Of a stretch of DNA of 64,000 nucleotides, positions 36,217-45,037 are shown piece by piece. This DNA comes from Mycolicibacterium phocaicum (GTDB lineage Bacteria > Actinomycetota > Actinomycetes > Mycobacteriales > Mycobacteriaceae), in NCBI RefSeq assembly GCF_010731115.1, contig NZ_AP022616.1, positions 5,766,001 to 5,830,000 on the forward strand, written 5' to 3'. A model generated the notes under the pieces. That model was given only the letters and a program-made list of their open reading frames with translations. It made no database searches and had not been told where the DNA came from. The first letter of the stretch is position 1; each line of letters opens with the position of its first letter. Both the position numbers and the translations under genes were made by a program.

Positions 36217-37617
36217 TTACGTCGGGCGGCCGGCCGCGGCGGCGATGGCCCGTACCCCGGTGTCGATCTGTGATTCCGTGAGGTTGGCGTAACCGAGAAT
36301 CAATCCCGCTGGAGCGCAGGCAGGTTCGGTGTAGCACCACGAGAGCGGATCGATGCGCACCCGCTGGTTGGCGGCCTTGCGCACGATGTCGTCGACATCG
36401 CAGTCTGTGGGCAGACGCACCGTGAGATGGACACCGGCGGCGGCACCGAGCACCGAGGCTTCTGGCAGGTGTTCGCGCAGCGCCCGCAGCAGGCAGTTGC
36501 GCCGGGCCAGATAGCGGCGACGCATGAGCCGCAGATGCCGGTCGTAGTCGCCGGACCGGAGCAGGGTCGCGAAGGCGAGTTGATCCATGACGGAACTACC
36601 AGTATCGGCAAGACTTTTCGCCGATACGACGGGGCCGACAAGGTCCGGGGGCAGGACCATCCAACCGAGCCGCAAGCCGGGGGCCAGCGTTTTGCTCACC
36701 GAGCCGAGGTAGACGACGCGGTCGGGAGCCAGGGCATGCAGCGCGCCGACGGGTGCGCGGTCGTAGCGGTATTCGGCGTCGTAGTCATCCTCGATGACGA
36801 GATTGCCCGCCCGCGCCCATTCGAGCAGCGCGGTGCGGCGGGCGGGGGACAGCACGACGCCGGTCGGGGATTGATGGGCCGGGGTTGCCAGCACCGTCGA
36901 TGCCGCGGTGTTCGCGAGTGCCGTGACGTCGAGTCCGTCGTCGTCGACCGGGATGGGGACGGGATCAACGCCGTGGTGGCGGAAAACAATGCGGTGCAAA
37001 CAGAATCCGGGATCCTCCATCGCGATGGTGCGATGTCGTAGCACCTGAGCCAGTAGCGCGACGGCCTGCGTCGCTCCGGAACACAACACGACGCGCTGCG
37101 GATCGGCCAGCACGCCACGGGTGCGCCGCAGGTAGTCCGACACCGCGGCGCGGGCGTCCGGTAGGCCCTTGGGGGAGGCGTATCCGAGCGACGGGGATTC
37201 GATGGAGGACAGCCCCTGACGCAGCGCGCGCAGCCAGCCGTGCCGGGGGAAGCTCGACAGGTCGGGCACGCCGGGTGCGAAGTCGATGTCGAATGTTCGG
37301 CGGTCTGGACTCGACGGATGCGACACCCTGGTGGTCGTGTCGACAGCGGCAACCGTTGTGCCAGAGCCTTGTTGGCTCTGCAGGAAGCCCTCGGCGACGA
37401 GCTGGCTGTACGCGTCAACGACGAGGCGTCGCGACACCTGGAGGTCTGCGGCGAGCACGCGACTGGAGGGCAGTCGGGTTTTCGGTGTGAGCCGACCGGT
37501 CCGGATCGCGTCCCGTAGGCCGTCGGTCAGCTGGCGATGCAGCGCGTCGGCACCACTGGTTCGGTCCAGCTCGATGAGCAGCTCCGGACCTGAAGTGGTA
37601 CCCGATTCAACTGAAAT
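36217..37617 (-). CDS. MocR-type GntR/aminotransferase regulator
   Basis: A GntR winged helix (LHRQLTDGLRDAIRTGRLTPKTRLPSSRVLAADLQVSRRLVVDAYSQ) joined to a class I aminotransferase-like domain with DDYDAEYRYDR and the PLP lysine in YLGSVSKTLAPGLRLGW. The first ATG/GTG/TTG in frame is GTG 37458, which would cut off the first helix of the DNA-binding domain. The frame is open upstream to a TAG at 37648-37650 but contains only ATT (37641, 37617) or CTG (37581, 37569) as possible starts; ATT 37617 is used here. It faces the AhpD-like gene and likely regulates it. Confidence 0.82.
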   Translation of the reverse strand: MSVESGTTSGPELLIELDRTSGADALHRQLTDGLRDAIRTGRLTPKTRLPSSRVLAADLQVSRRLVVDAYSQLVAEGFLQSQQGSGTTVAAVDTTTRVSHPSSPDRRTFDIDFAPGVPDLSSFPRHGWLRALRQGLSSIESPSLGYASPKGLPDARAAVSDYLRRTRGVLADPQRVVLCSGATQAVALLAQVLRHRTIAMEDPGFCLHRIVFRHHGVDPVPIPVDDDGLDVTALANTAASTVLATPAHQSPTGVVLSPARRTALLEWARAGNLVIEDDYDAEYRYDRAPVGALHALAPDRVVYLGSVSKTLAPGLRLGWMVLPPDLVGPVVSAKSLADTGSSVMDQLAFATLLRSGDYDRHLRLMRRRYLARRNCLLRALREHLPEASVLGAAAGVHLTVRLPTDCDVDDIVRKAANQRVRIDPLSWCYTEPACAPAGLILGYANLTESQIDTGVRAIAAAAGRPT

Positions 37618-37707
37618 ATTGGTTCCTAACTTGCGTCCAATGGCGACCTAACATGAGGCTATACCGCAGCCGCCGTGCGCTGGTGACGGAATCGAGGAGA
37701 ACGCGTC

Positions 37708-38277
37708 GTGAGAATTCTGAAGCGCATCTGGGTACACCTTGCGGTCCTGGCGAAGTCCCGCCAAAACCGTTGGGACCTCCCGGGTTGGCTGATCCGACGT
37801 CCGCTCATCGCGGCAGCGAATGGGCTCTACGAAATGGCGCTGTTGTTCAGTGGTCGGGCGCCCACCGAACTGAAGCTGCTCGCGGGGATCAAGGCGGCGA
37901 TGTTGACGCACTGCGAATTCTGCATCGACATTTCGGACACCCTCGGCCGGAGTGAGGGGTTCTCGGAGGAGAAACTGATCGCCTTGGTGAACTACCGCGA
38001 CAGCGATGTGTTCACTCACCTTGAGAAGCTCTGCATTCAATTCGCCGAAGAGATGTCTCGCACGCCTGCGATCCTCTCCGAAGGCTTGCGTGAGGAGCTG
38101 CTCACGCACCTCAGCAAGGCGCAGCTGATGGAGATCGCTGCGGAAGTCGCTTGGGAGAACCAGCGTGGTCGCCTAAACCAGGGGCTGGGTATTCGGCCGA
38201 TGGACACGGCGGACGGAACGCTGTGCCTGATCCCGCAGCCCGAGCTCCGAAGGGGCACAGACGATTCCGTCGCGTGA
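37708..38277 (+). CDS. carboxymuconolactone decarboxylase/AhpD-like protein
   Basis: A 189-residue helical protein. The redox CxxC of the AhpD family is THCEFCIDISDTLGRSEG. GTG 37708 follows GAGGAGA at about 8 bp. These proteins act as alkylhydroperoxidase-like thiol enzymes or decarboxylases. Its divergent MocR neighbour is the likely PLP-responsive regulator. Confidence 0.86.
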   Translation: MRILKRIWVHLAVLAKSRQNRWDLPGWLIRRPLIAAANGLYEMALLFSGRAPTELKLLAGIKAAMLTHCEFCIDISDTLGRSEGFSEEKLIALVNYRDSDVFTHLEKLCIQFAEEMSRTPAILSEGLREELLTHLSKAQLMEIAAEVAWENQRGRLNQGLGIRPMDTADGTLCLIPQPELRRGTDDSVA

Positions 38278-38354
38278 CGGCTTGGCCGTCGCGGCCTCAC
38301 GTTGGCGGGGCGCGCAGGGCCTTCATACTCGAACTCGCGGAGCGTCTGCGCCGA

Positions 38355-38366
38355 GTGAACGTTCAC
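38355..38366. repeat. 12-bp perfect palindrome between convergent genes
   Basis: GTGAACGTTCAC lies between the AhpD-like and nitroreductase 3' ends. Without a T-tract it is a poor terminator; its role is unclear. Confidence 0.3.
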
Positions 38367-38379
38367 GAGGCATTTTCGG

Positions 38380-38949
38380 TTACGCTCTGGCCCAGGTGAT
38401 TTCGCGTCGCGACAGCCGAGCCCGGCGCGGGGAAGGTTCCGCCTCTTCGCTCGGCGAGCGCCCCGCCGGGCCCAGAGCCGTCATCGATGTCACCTCCCAC
38501 TCGGCCGGGACATCGAACTCGCGCGCGACAGCGTCACGATCGAAGGCCCGGAACTGGTGTGCACCGAGACCCATGAGGAGTCCCTGAATCGTCATGTGCG
38601 CCACGGCCTGTCCGAGGTCGTATCGCGCGAATTCAGAGAACTCCCAGTCGGTGTCTTCGACGAGGATGTGAGCCAGATTCACGACCAGCAGTGCGGCATC
38701 GAGAGCCCAGCGCGCCGAGCTGGGGGCGAGGTGTTTCGCGATCCGCGAGTGGACCGGGTCGTCCCGGCGACCCACGATGAACATCCACGGTTGCGAGTTC
38801 CCTGCCGATGGCGTCAACCGGGCGGCCTCGAGTAGCACGTCGACCTGTGCTTCACTCAGGAACGCGGTTCGATCGAACGAAACCGGGCTGAACCGCTCCA
38901 CCAGGAGGGGATGAACTCCGTCAGCCGCGGCATTGTCACACTCGGTCAC
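38380..38949 (-). CDS. nitroreductase-family FMN protein
   Basis: A 189-residue nitroreductase. The FMN-binding pattern RFSPVSFDRTAFLSEAQVDVLLEAARLTPSAGNSQPWMFIV at the N-terminus and the C-terminal MGLGAHQFRAFD block are typical. GTG 38949 starts the family-like region; the frame runs upstream into qcrB. It lies 29 bp downstream of the solitary qcrB in the same direction and may be co-transcribed with it. Confidence 0.85.
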   Translation of the reverse strand: MTECDNAAADGVHPLLVERFSPVSFDRTAFLSEAQVDVLLEAARLTPSAGNSQPWMFIVGRRDDPVHSRIAKHLAPSSARWALDAALLVVNLAHILVEDTDWEFSEFARYDLGQAVAHMTIQGLLMGLGAHQFRAFDRDAVAREFDVPAEWEVTSMTALGPAGRSPSEEAEPSPRRARLSRREITWARA

Positions 38950-38978
38950 ACCAGCATCATGAGCGGAAACGCCTTGTT

Positions 38979-40673
38979 TCACAACCAATGTGGCCTGCTG
39001 CAGACTAGTGATGCCCGTTGGAGCCGTTGGGCGAGATCTCGTTCCTGGTACTCCTTGAGGGCGGTGAGTGCCTTGTGCTCGGCGGCGTGTTCGGCGTCGG
39101 CGAGGGCGGCTTGTTCGACGGCGGAGTCGGCGAACAGGAAGCTGCCGGTGCCGGGGGAGCCGGCGGAGCCGAGCTTGTTCATGCGTTTGGGCAGTGCGGC
39201 GCCCTGGTATTCCAGCGGGATGGGGTGGCCGTGGTCGTCGACCGGGCCCAGGGGCTGGTGCAGCTCGACATAGGCGCCGTGGGGCAGGCGCTTGATGATG
39301 CCGGTCTCGATGCCGTGTTCGAGGCCGGCGCGGTCGCTGCGCTGCAGGCCTACACACCAGCGGTAGGTGAGGTAGTAGACGATGGCGGGCAGGACGACCA
39401 TGCCGATGCGGCCGATCCAGGTGGTGGCGTTGAGGGAGATGTCGAACTTGAGCGCGATGATGTCGTTCATCGCGGCCAGGGTGAGCACCATGTAGAACGC
39501 GATGGCCATGGCACCGATGGCGGTGCGGACCGGCACGTCACGCGGACGCTGCAGCAGGTTGTGGTGGGCATGATCGCCCGTAACCCTGGCTTCGATGAAG
39601 GGATAAGCGACGAGCAACGTGAAGACCAGACCCATGATCAATGCCACCGCGACCACAGCGGGGATGGTGTGGCCGAAGGGGTAGAACTCCCAGGCCGGCC
39701 AGATGCGGGCGAGGCCTTCGGTCCACATCATGTAGAAGTCGGGCTGGCTGCCGGCGGACACCTGCGAGGGCTTGTAGGGGCCGAGTTCCCAGATGGGGTT
39801 GATCTGCAGCAGACCACCCATGATGCCGAGGACTCCGGTGACCATGGCGAAGAACGCGCCGGATTTGACGGCGAAGACCGGCATGACGCGGACACCGACG
39901 ACGTTCTTCTCCGTGCGGCCGGCACCCGGGAACTGGGTGTGCTTGCCGAACCACAACAAGATCAGGTGCGTGGCGACCAGCCCCAAAATAATTGCGGGAA
40001 TGATCAATACGTGGAGCGCGTACATACGCGGGATGATGGTCTGCCCGGGAAAGTCGCCGCCGAACAGGGCCCAGTGCATCCAGGTGCCGATGACCGGGAT
40101 GCCCAGGGTGATCGAGGACAGCGCGGCGCGCAGACCGATACCGGACAGCAGATCGTCGGGCAGCGAGTAGCCGAAGTAACCCTCGAACATGGCCAGGATC
40201 AGCAGCAACGCACCCGTCACCCAGCTGGCTTCGCGTGGGCGCCGGAAGGCTCCGGTGAAGAACACCCGTGCCATGTGCACCATGATCGATGCGGCGAACA
40301 TCAGCGCGGCCCAGTGGTGAATCTGGCGGACGAACAGGCCACCGCGGACCTCGAACGAGATCTCCAGGGCGGATTCGTAAGCGCGCGACATCTGCACGCC
40401 GCGCAGCGGCTGGTAGACGCCGTTGTAGATGACCTCAGTCATCGACGGGTCGAAGAACAACGTCAGGTACACGCCAGTGAGCAGCAGGACCACAAAGCTG
40501 TACATGGCGATCTCGCCGAGCAGGAAGGACCAGTGCGTCGGGAAGACCTTGTTCAGCTGCCGGCGCACCGCCCCCGACGGGTGGTACCGCGAGTCGATCG
40601 CATTCCCCTGGACGGCAGGGGGATTCGACGCCCGCGACTGTCGTTGCGTTCGCATGACCGAGCCGGCCTTCAT
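38979..40673 (-). CDS. qcrB: cytochrome bc1 cytochrome b subunit, solitary copy
   Basis: A 564-residue actinobacterial QcrB. The four heme-ligand His lie in [23 protein letters not shown] and [22 protein letters not shown], and the Qo-site segment reads [17 protein letters not shown]. The start ATG 40673 has GGAGG. In mycobacteria qcrB normally follows ctaE-qcrC-qcrA; none of these genes is nearby, so this is probably a second copy. The C-terminus ends [10 protein letters not shown] after an acidic helical tail. A perfect CRP box lies upstream. Confidence 0.92.
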   Translation of the reverse strand: MKAGSVMRTQRQSRASNPPAVQGNAIDSRYHPSGAVRRQLNKVFPTHWSFLLGEIAMYSFVVLLLTGVYLTLFFDPSMTEVIYNGVYQPLRGVQMSRAYESALEISFEVRGGLFVRQIHHWAALMFAASIMVHMARVFFTGAFRRPREASWVTGALLLILAMFEGYFGYSLPDDLLSGIGLRAALSSITLGIPVIGTWMHWALFGGDFPGQTIIPRMYALHVLIIPAIILGLVATHLILLWFGKHTQFPGAGRTEKNVVGVRVMPVFAVKSGAFFAMVTGVLGIMGGLLQINPIWELGPYKPSQVSAGSQPDFYMMWTEGLARIWPAWEFYPFGHTIPAVVAVALIMGLVFTLLVAYPFIEARVTGDHAHHNLLQRPRDVPVRTAIGAMAIAFYMVLTLAAMNDIIALKFDISLNATTWIGRIGMVVLPAIVYYLTYRWCVGLQRSDRAGLEHGIETGIIKRLPHGAYVELHQPLGPVDDHGHPIPLEYQGAALPKRMNKLGSAGSPGTGSFLFADSAVEQAALADAEHAAEHKALTALKEYQERDLAQRLQRASLVCSRPHWL

Positions 40674-40745
40674 GTCCTGCCTCCTTTGCGATGAACGCCT
40701 TACCTCTTAGATGCATCTGGAGCTCGTTTTGTGACAGGTCCACAC

Positions 40746-40761
40746 TGTGACCTGTATCACA
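40746..40761. promoter_or_regulatory. perfect CRP box upstream of qcrB
   Basis: TGTGACCTGTATCACA matches TGTGA-N6-TCACA exactly, centred about 80 bp before the qcrB start. It is part of a wider inverted repeat: TTTTGTGACAGGT (40727-40739) and ACCTGTATCACAAAA (40750-40764). The flanking gene on the right ends here, so qcrB is the only downstream gene. Confidence 0.75.
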
Positions 40762-40773
40762 AAATGGGAGGCG

Positions 40774-41268
40774 CTATTTTTCGGCGAGCTGCTTGAAGTT
40801 GAGCAGCTGCCGCCGTGCCATCACGAGATCGCCCACGCTGAGTAGGGGAGCGGCGAGTCGCCAGGATTGCGGCGCAGTAACTTTCAGCACCAGCCGGGTT
40901 CTGTGTTCGTCGACCGGGGTGAGCCGATAGGACATGTGAGCGCTCATGATCTGCGCCGTCAACTCCACCTGATGCTCCACCGAAAGCACCTTGCCCAGTG
41001 GCCGGCCGGCGCTGGCGGTGAACGGACCACCCGGCCGTGGATCGTTCAGGTTGTGCAGCTCGTGCGGTGATTCCCGGCCCAGGTTGTCGATCCAGTCATA
41101 CGAGTACGGCGCCAGGCGTACCTGAACAACCCACGGCCACAACCGTTCTGGTGTGGTGTTCACGGTCACTCCGCGCCACGCCTCGAGTGATGGGTTGGCG
41201 ACGTAGTTGTCACAGCCATAGTGCGCCTGAGTCTCGGCGTCGGTGACGCCCCAACGGTCACCGATCAC
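40774..41268 (-). CDS. SRPBCC-like lipid/ligand-binding protein
   Basis: A 164-residue protein with the pattern of a START/SRPBCC domain: WRGVTVNTTPERLWPWVVQV near the start and a C-terminal helix ARRQLLNFKQLAEK. GTG 41268 overlaps the stop of the preceding gene as GTGA, so the two are coupled. Ligand and role are unknown. Confidence 0.78.
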   Translation of the reverse strand: MIGDRWGVTDAETQAHYGCDNYVANPSLEAWRGVTVNTTPERLWPWVVQVRLAPYSYDWIDNLGRESPHELHNLNDPRPGGPFTASAGRPLGKVLSVEHQVELTAQIMSAHMSYRLTPVDEHRTRLVLKVTAPQSWRLAAPLLSVGDLVMARRQLLNFKQLAEK

Positions 41269-41747
41269 CGGATGACCGCCTTGTTCATCAGGTACGGGGC
41301 GGCCGTGCGATGGATGGGGCCGATGGCCCGCCAGATCGCCGCCGCAGCCCGCCGGTGTTTGTAGTGCAGCGCGGTGATGAGTTGGCCTGTCGAGGCATTC
41401 GCTCGCCGGAGGATCAAGGTTCCTTCCATCAGCGGCGAATCAGCCTCCAGGCGAACGGCATCGGATGTCGATTCCGCGATGCGCCACCCGAGGACATGCT
41501 GCGGTGAGTTCGCCGGCGCGAGCTGGAACAGCAGGAATGCCTTGTGTGCGAATCGGATTCCCTCGCGGATGGGTGGTGCCGACTGCTCGAGCGCTTCCCG
41601 CGCCAGCATCTCAGGTGTGCGAGTGTCGGATTCGGCGACGGTGACTTCGAAGACGTCGAGGTAGTCGGCCTGCTGGAGGCGCGGAGGCAGTGCGACGCCC
41701 GCCAGGCTCACCTGGCGGGCATGCCCAACTGCCAACTCCGTCGCCAT
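41265..41747 (-). CDS. DUF2867-like protein
   Basis: A 160-residue protein starting at ATG 41747; upstream in-frame sequence is low-complexity and not used. The layout (DYLDVFEV, HVLGWRIAES, GTLILRRAN, and C-terminal AIGPIHRTAAPYLMNKA) is that of DUF2867-type proteins of the SRPBCC-like group. It precedes and is coupled to the SRPBCC gene. Confidence 0.7.
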   Translation of the reverse strand: MATELAVGHARQVSLAGVALPPRLQQADYLDVFEVTVAESDTRTPEMLAREALEQSAPPIREGIRFAHKAFLLFQLAPANSPQHVLGWRIAESTSDAVRLEADSPLMEGTLILRRANASTGQLITALHYKHRRAAAAIWRAIGPIHRTAAPYLMNKAVIR

Positions 41748-42135
41748 GTCTACGAGGCTAGGTACTGATTGGCCGCTTGTCAGGGGCCAGTTTCGTGGCG
41801 AAACCGGGTACCACTCGGTGGATGCGGTCGCGGCTGTGCTGGGGTGCCGGTGGAGCGCTCCGCCACGACCGCGCATCCGGTGCGTCCGTCGTGCTGGGTG
41901 CCACTTCGCGCCTGCTCTCACGTCGCGTCCGGCGCCATGTCGCGTGTGCCGCGACTTCGCGTCCCGCGCCGTCTCGCGTCTACCGCCTTCGCGTCCGGCG
42001 CCTTGTGGGGGAGTCGGCGACGGCGCTAGTCCCGGTCTGGGACTGCAGTGTCATTTTCAATACGCCTGTCATGTCTCGGCACCGCCGTGAAAGCCTCGAA
42101 TGCACCCGAAAATCCGTGCATCCACCCCTTGCTAT
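41748..42135. other. gene-free interval with degenerate GC-rich repeats
   Basis: No convincing gene is seen. At 41895-42010 a run of TCGCG-rich units occurs, including a 14-bp direct repeat TCGCGTCCGGCGCC at 41923-41936 and 41989-42002. The right end leads into the LexA box of the 13E12 gene. Confidence 0.5.
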
Positions 42136-42151
42136 TCGAACATTTGTTCGA
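42136..42151. promoter_or_regulatory. LexA/SOS box
   Basis: TCGAACATTTGTTCGA is a perfect TCGAAC-N4-GTTCGA palindrome, ending 11 bp before the DUF222 gene start at 42163. Confidence 0.9.
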
Positions 42152-42162
42152 TACGGTGTGTT

Positions 42163-43401
42163 ATGGGAATCGCACCGGATCTCAACCCACTCCTCGACCA
42201 GTTGCGCGGCGTGGCCATCCCCGAGAACATGTCGGGCGAGGACGCTGTCAACCTCGTGCGGGTGCTGCTGCTGATCCGGGGCGTGGTCGACCATCTCGCC
42301 GCGACAATGACCGGGGTGCTGGACCGCTGTGGTGTGGCGGCATCGCAGGGCCGGTCGCCGCGCGAACTCCTGATGTCGCTGGGGTGTGCACCCTCGGTGG
42401 CCGAGCGGCTGATCCGGGTCGGTGCCGCGCTACCGCTGTTGCCCGCGCTCGCCGCCCATGCCGGCGATGGGGCGATCTCCGGCGAGCATGTCGACGCGAT
42501 CGTCAAGGGCATCAACCACATTCACGCCCGCGCACCCGGACCGGTCGACGAGGAAGCCCGGTTCGCGCAGGTGAGCGACCTACTGGGGCAGTTCTTCTCG
42601 GGGGCGACGCCGGCTGAGATCGGTAATCGGGCGCGGCGGCTGGGCAACCGGCACGCCGCCGCCGAAGGCGGGCTGCCCGCCGCCGAAGACCGGTCGATCA
42701 ACACCGTCGACCACCGCGTCACCTCCGATGGCCGGGTGCAGGTCCGCGCGGACCTCGACGCCGAGGTCGGCGCCAAATACCTCGCCGCGATGGAGGAATT
42801 GTCGGCGCCGCGACCCGAACCCGACGGCAGCCCCGATCTGCGTTCCGCCGGGCGGCGGCGGGCCGATGCGCTGGAAGCGGTGCTGGACATCGCCGCCCGC
42901 GGCGGCGACATCGCCTCAGCACCGCGCACCCAGCTGCTGGTGACGGTGCCCGCCGACACCCCGGACCTGGCCACGTTGGAGTTCATCGGGTCGATCAGCA
43001 CCATGACCCTGGACCGGCTCACCTGCGACACCACCGTCACCACGATCATCGTCGACGGCGAACAGGTGCCCCTGGACATGGGCCGGGAGAAACGGCTGTT
43101 CCCGGCCCATCTGCGCAAAGCCCTGTATCTGCGGGATCAGTGCTGCATCAAATGCGGCGCCCCACCCGGACGCACCCACGCCCACCACATCGTGCACTGG
43201 ACCCACCACGGCGAAACATCACTGAGCAACGGGTGCCTGCTCTGCCCGGCCTGCCACGCCAACGTCCACCACGACGGCTGGGACGTCGTCATGGGAATGG
43301 ACAAACACCCCTGGCTCATCCCACCCGCCACCGTCGACCCGCAGCGAAAACCCATCCCCGCCTACAACCGCCGCACCATGCGACTCGACAACGCCGCATA
43401 A
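42163..43401 (+). CDS. 13E12-family DUF222 protein with HNH nuclease domain
   Basis: A 412-residue protein. Residues 1-300 form the helical DUF222 region; the C-terminal HNH domain is CCIKCGAPPGRTHAHHIVHWTHHGETSLSNGCLLCPACHANVHH, with the zinc-type Cys pairs and the catalytic His-His. ATG 42163 is used because the LexA box lies just upstream and the frame before it overlaps that box. DNA damage should induce it. It may be a mobile or repeat-associated nuclease; the family is multicopy in mycobacterial genomes, and another member lies at the left window edge. Confidence 0.92.
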   Translation: MGIAPDLNPLLDQLRGVAIPENMSGEDAVNLVRVLLLIRGVVDHLAATMTGVLDRCGVAASQGRSPRELLMSLGCAPSVAERLIRVGAALPLLPALAAHAGDGAISGEHVDAIVKGINHIHARAPGPVDEEARFAQVSDLLGQFFSGATPAEIGNRARRLGNRHAAAEGGLPAAEDRSINTVDHRVTSDGRVQVRADLDAEVGAKYLAAMEELSAPRPEPDGSPDLRSAGRRRADALEAVLDIAARGGDIASAPRTQLLVTVPADTPDLATLEFIGSISTMTLDRLTCDTTVTTIIVDGEQVPLDMGREKRLFPAHLRKALYLRDQCCIKCGAPPGRTHAHHIVHWTHHGETSLSNGCLLCPACHANVHHDGWDVVMGMDKHPWLIPPATVDPQRKPIPAYNRRTMRLDNAA

Positions 43402-43495
43402 CACTAAAAGTGTTGCGCACCTTGATAACTGAACAGTGTACCGGGCTGGGTGTCGGCCCGAAGCCCGGTCGAGTAGACCGGCGGTGGCCAGCTGC

Positions 43496-45037
43496 TCACC
43501 GCAGGAACTGACCGGCGTGGTTGGCCAGGTCCAGCACCGGTTGCGGGACGGCACCCAGCGCGAGGGTCACGAAGGCGGTCAGCCCGATCATCGCGGTACT
43601 CAGGGCGCCCGACTGCACTTCTGGGCCGTCCTCGACCGGATCGGTGAAGAACATCAGGACGATCACCCGGACGTAGAAGTACGCGGCGACGGCACTGACG
43701 ATCACGCCGATGACGACCAGAGAAGCGGCGCCACCTTCGGCCGCGGCCTTGAAGACGGCGAACTTGCTGACGAATCCACTCGTGAGCGGAATGCCGGCGA
43801 AAGCCAGCAGGAACAGCGCGAACACCACACCGAAGAACGGATGCCGGCGTCCGAGTCCGGCCCACCGGCGTAGGTCACCTTCCTCGTCACCGTCGGCGCG
43901 GCGCACCACGCTGACGACCGCGAATGCACCGAGCGTGCTGAACCCGTAGGCGAACAGGTAGAACAACGACGCCGACAGCCCGTTGTCGTTGAGCGCGATC
44001 ACGCCGGTGAGGATGAAACCGGTGTGCGCCACCGACGAGTACGCCAGCATGCGCTTGACGTCGTCCTGAGCGATGGCGATCACCGTACCGACCGCCATGG
44101 ACAGCACCGCGATGACCGACAGCACCGGCCGCCAGTCATTGGCCAACGCCGGCAGCGCCACGTAGCAGACGCGCAGCAACGCGCCGAAGGCGGCGATCTT
44201 GGTGGCCGACGCCATGAAGGCCGTCACCGGCGTGGGCGCACCTTGATAGACGTCGGGTACCCACGAATGGAACGGCACCGCACCGACTTTGAACAGCAGC
44301 CCCACGCACAGCAGGGCGATGCCGATGAGTCCCAGGGACGCCGGCCCGCGACCGGCAGCGACACCCGACAGGCTCAGGCTGCCCGAGTAGCCGTACAGCA
44401 TCGCGACACCGAAGAGGAAGAACGCCGACGAGAACGCCCCCAGCAGAAAGTACTTCAGCGACGCTTCCTGCGACAGCAGCCGATTCCGCCGGGCCAGGCC
44501 GCACATGAGGTACAGCGGCAGGGACAGCACCTCGAGCGCCACGAACATCGTCAGCAGATCGTCGGACGCACCGAACAGCATCATGCCGCCGAGCGCGAAC
44601 ATCGCCAGCGGGAACACCTCGGTCTGGGCGACACCGGTTTTGAGGGCGATCTGCTCGGCGGCGCTGTCGGGCACCGTCGCGGCCTGGGGGGTGAACGCGG
44701 CCAGCCCACTGCCGTCCGAAACGCGTTGTGCCATCAGCATGGTGGCCAACATGCTGACTCCGAGCAGAGTGCCCTGCAGGAACAGCGCCGGACGGTCGAT
44801 GGCGATGGCCCCGAGGACAGCGGGTCGGCCGATCGCCGAACCCAGGTGCAGCGCTTGGGAAACCACGGCCACCAGCGCCACCGCCTGGCCGCCGATACTC
44901 AACGCGACCTGTGCGCGGTACCGCGCCGAGCGCGGTGCGAAGGCCTCCACGAGCACACCTGCCAACGCGATGCCGAACACGATCAGCATCGGCGACAGCA
45001 GACCGTACTCGACGGACGGCGCGGGGATGGGCGTCAC
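43496..45037 (-). CDS. nuoN: NADH-quinone oxidoreductase subunit N
   Basis: A 513-residue antiporter-like membrane subunit of complex I, one of three proton-pumping modules. [35 protein letters not shown]-type sequence (here [20 protein letters not shown]) carries the conserved membrane Lys and the TM7-8 core. GTG 45037 overlaps the nuoM stop as GTGA. It is the last gene of the nuo operon; a weak AACACT/AGTGTT hairpin at 43400-43414 follows the neighbouring gene. Confidence 0.96.
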   Translation of the reverse strand: [513 protein letters not shown]

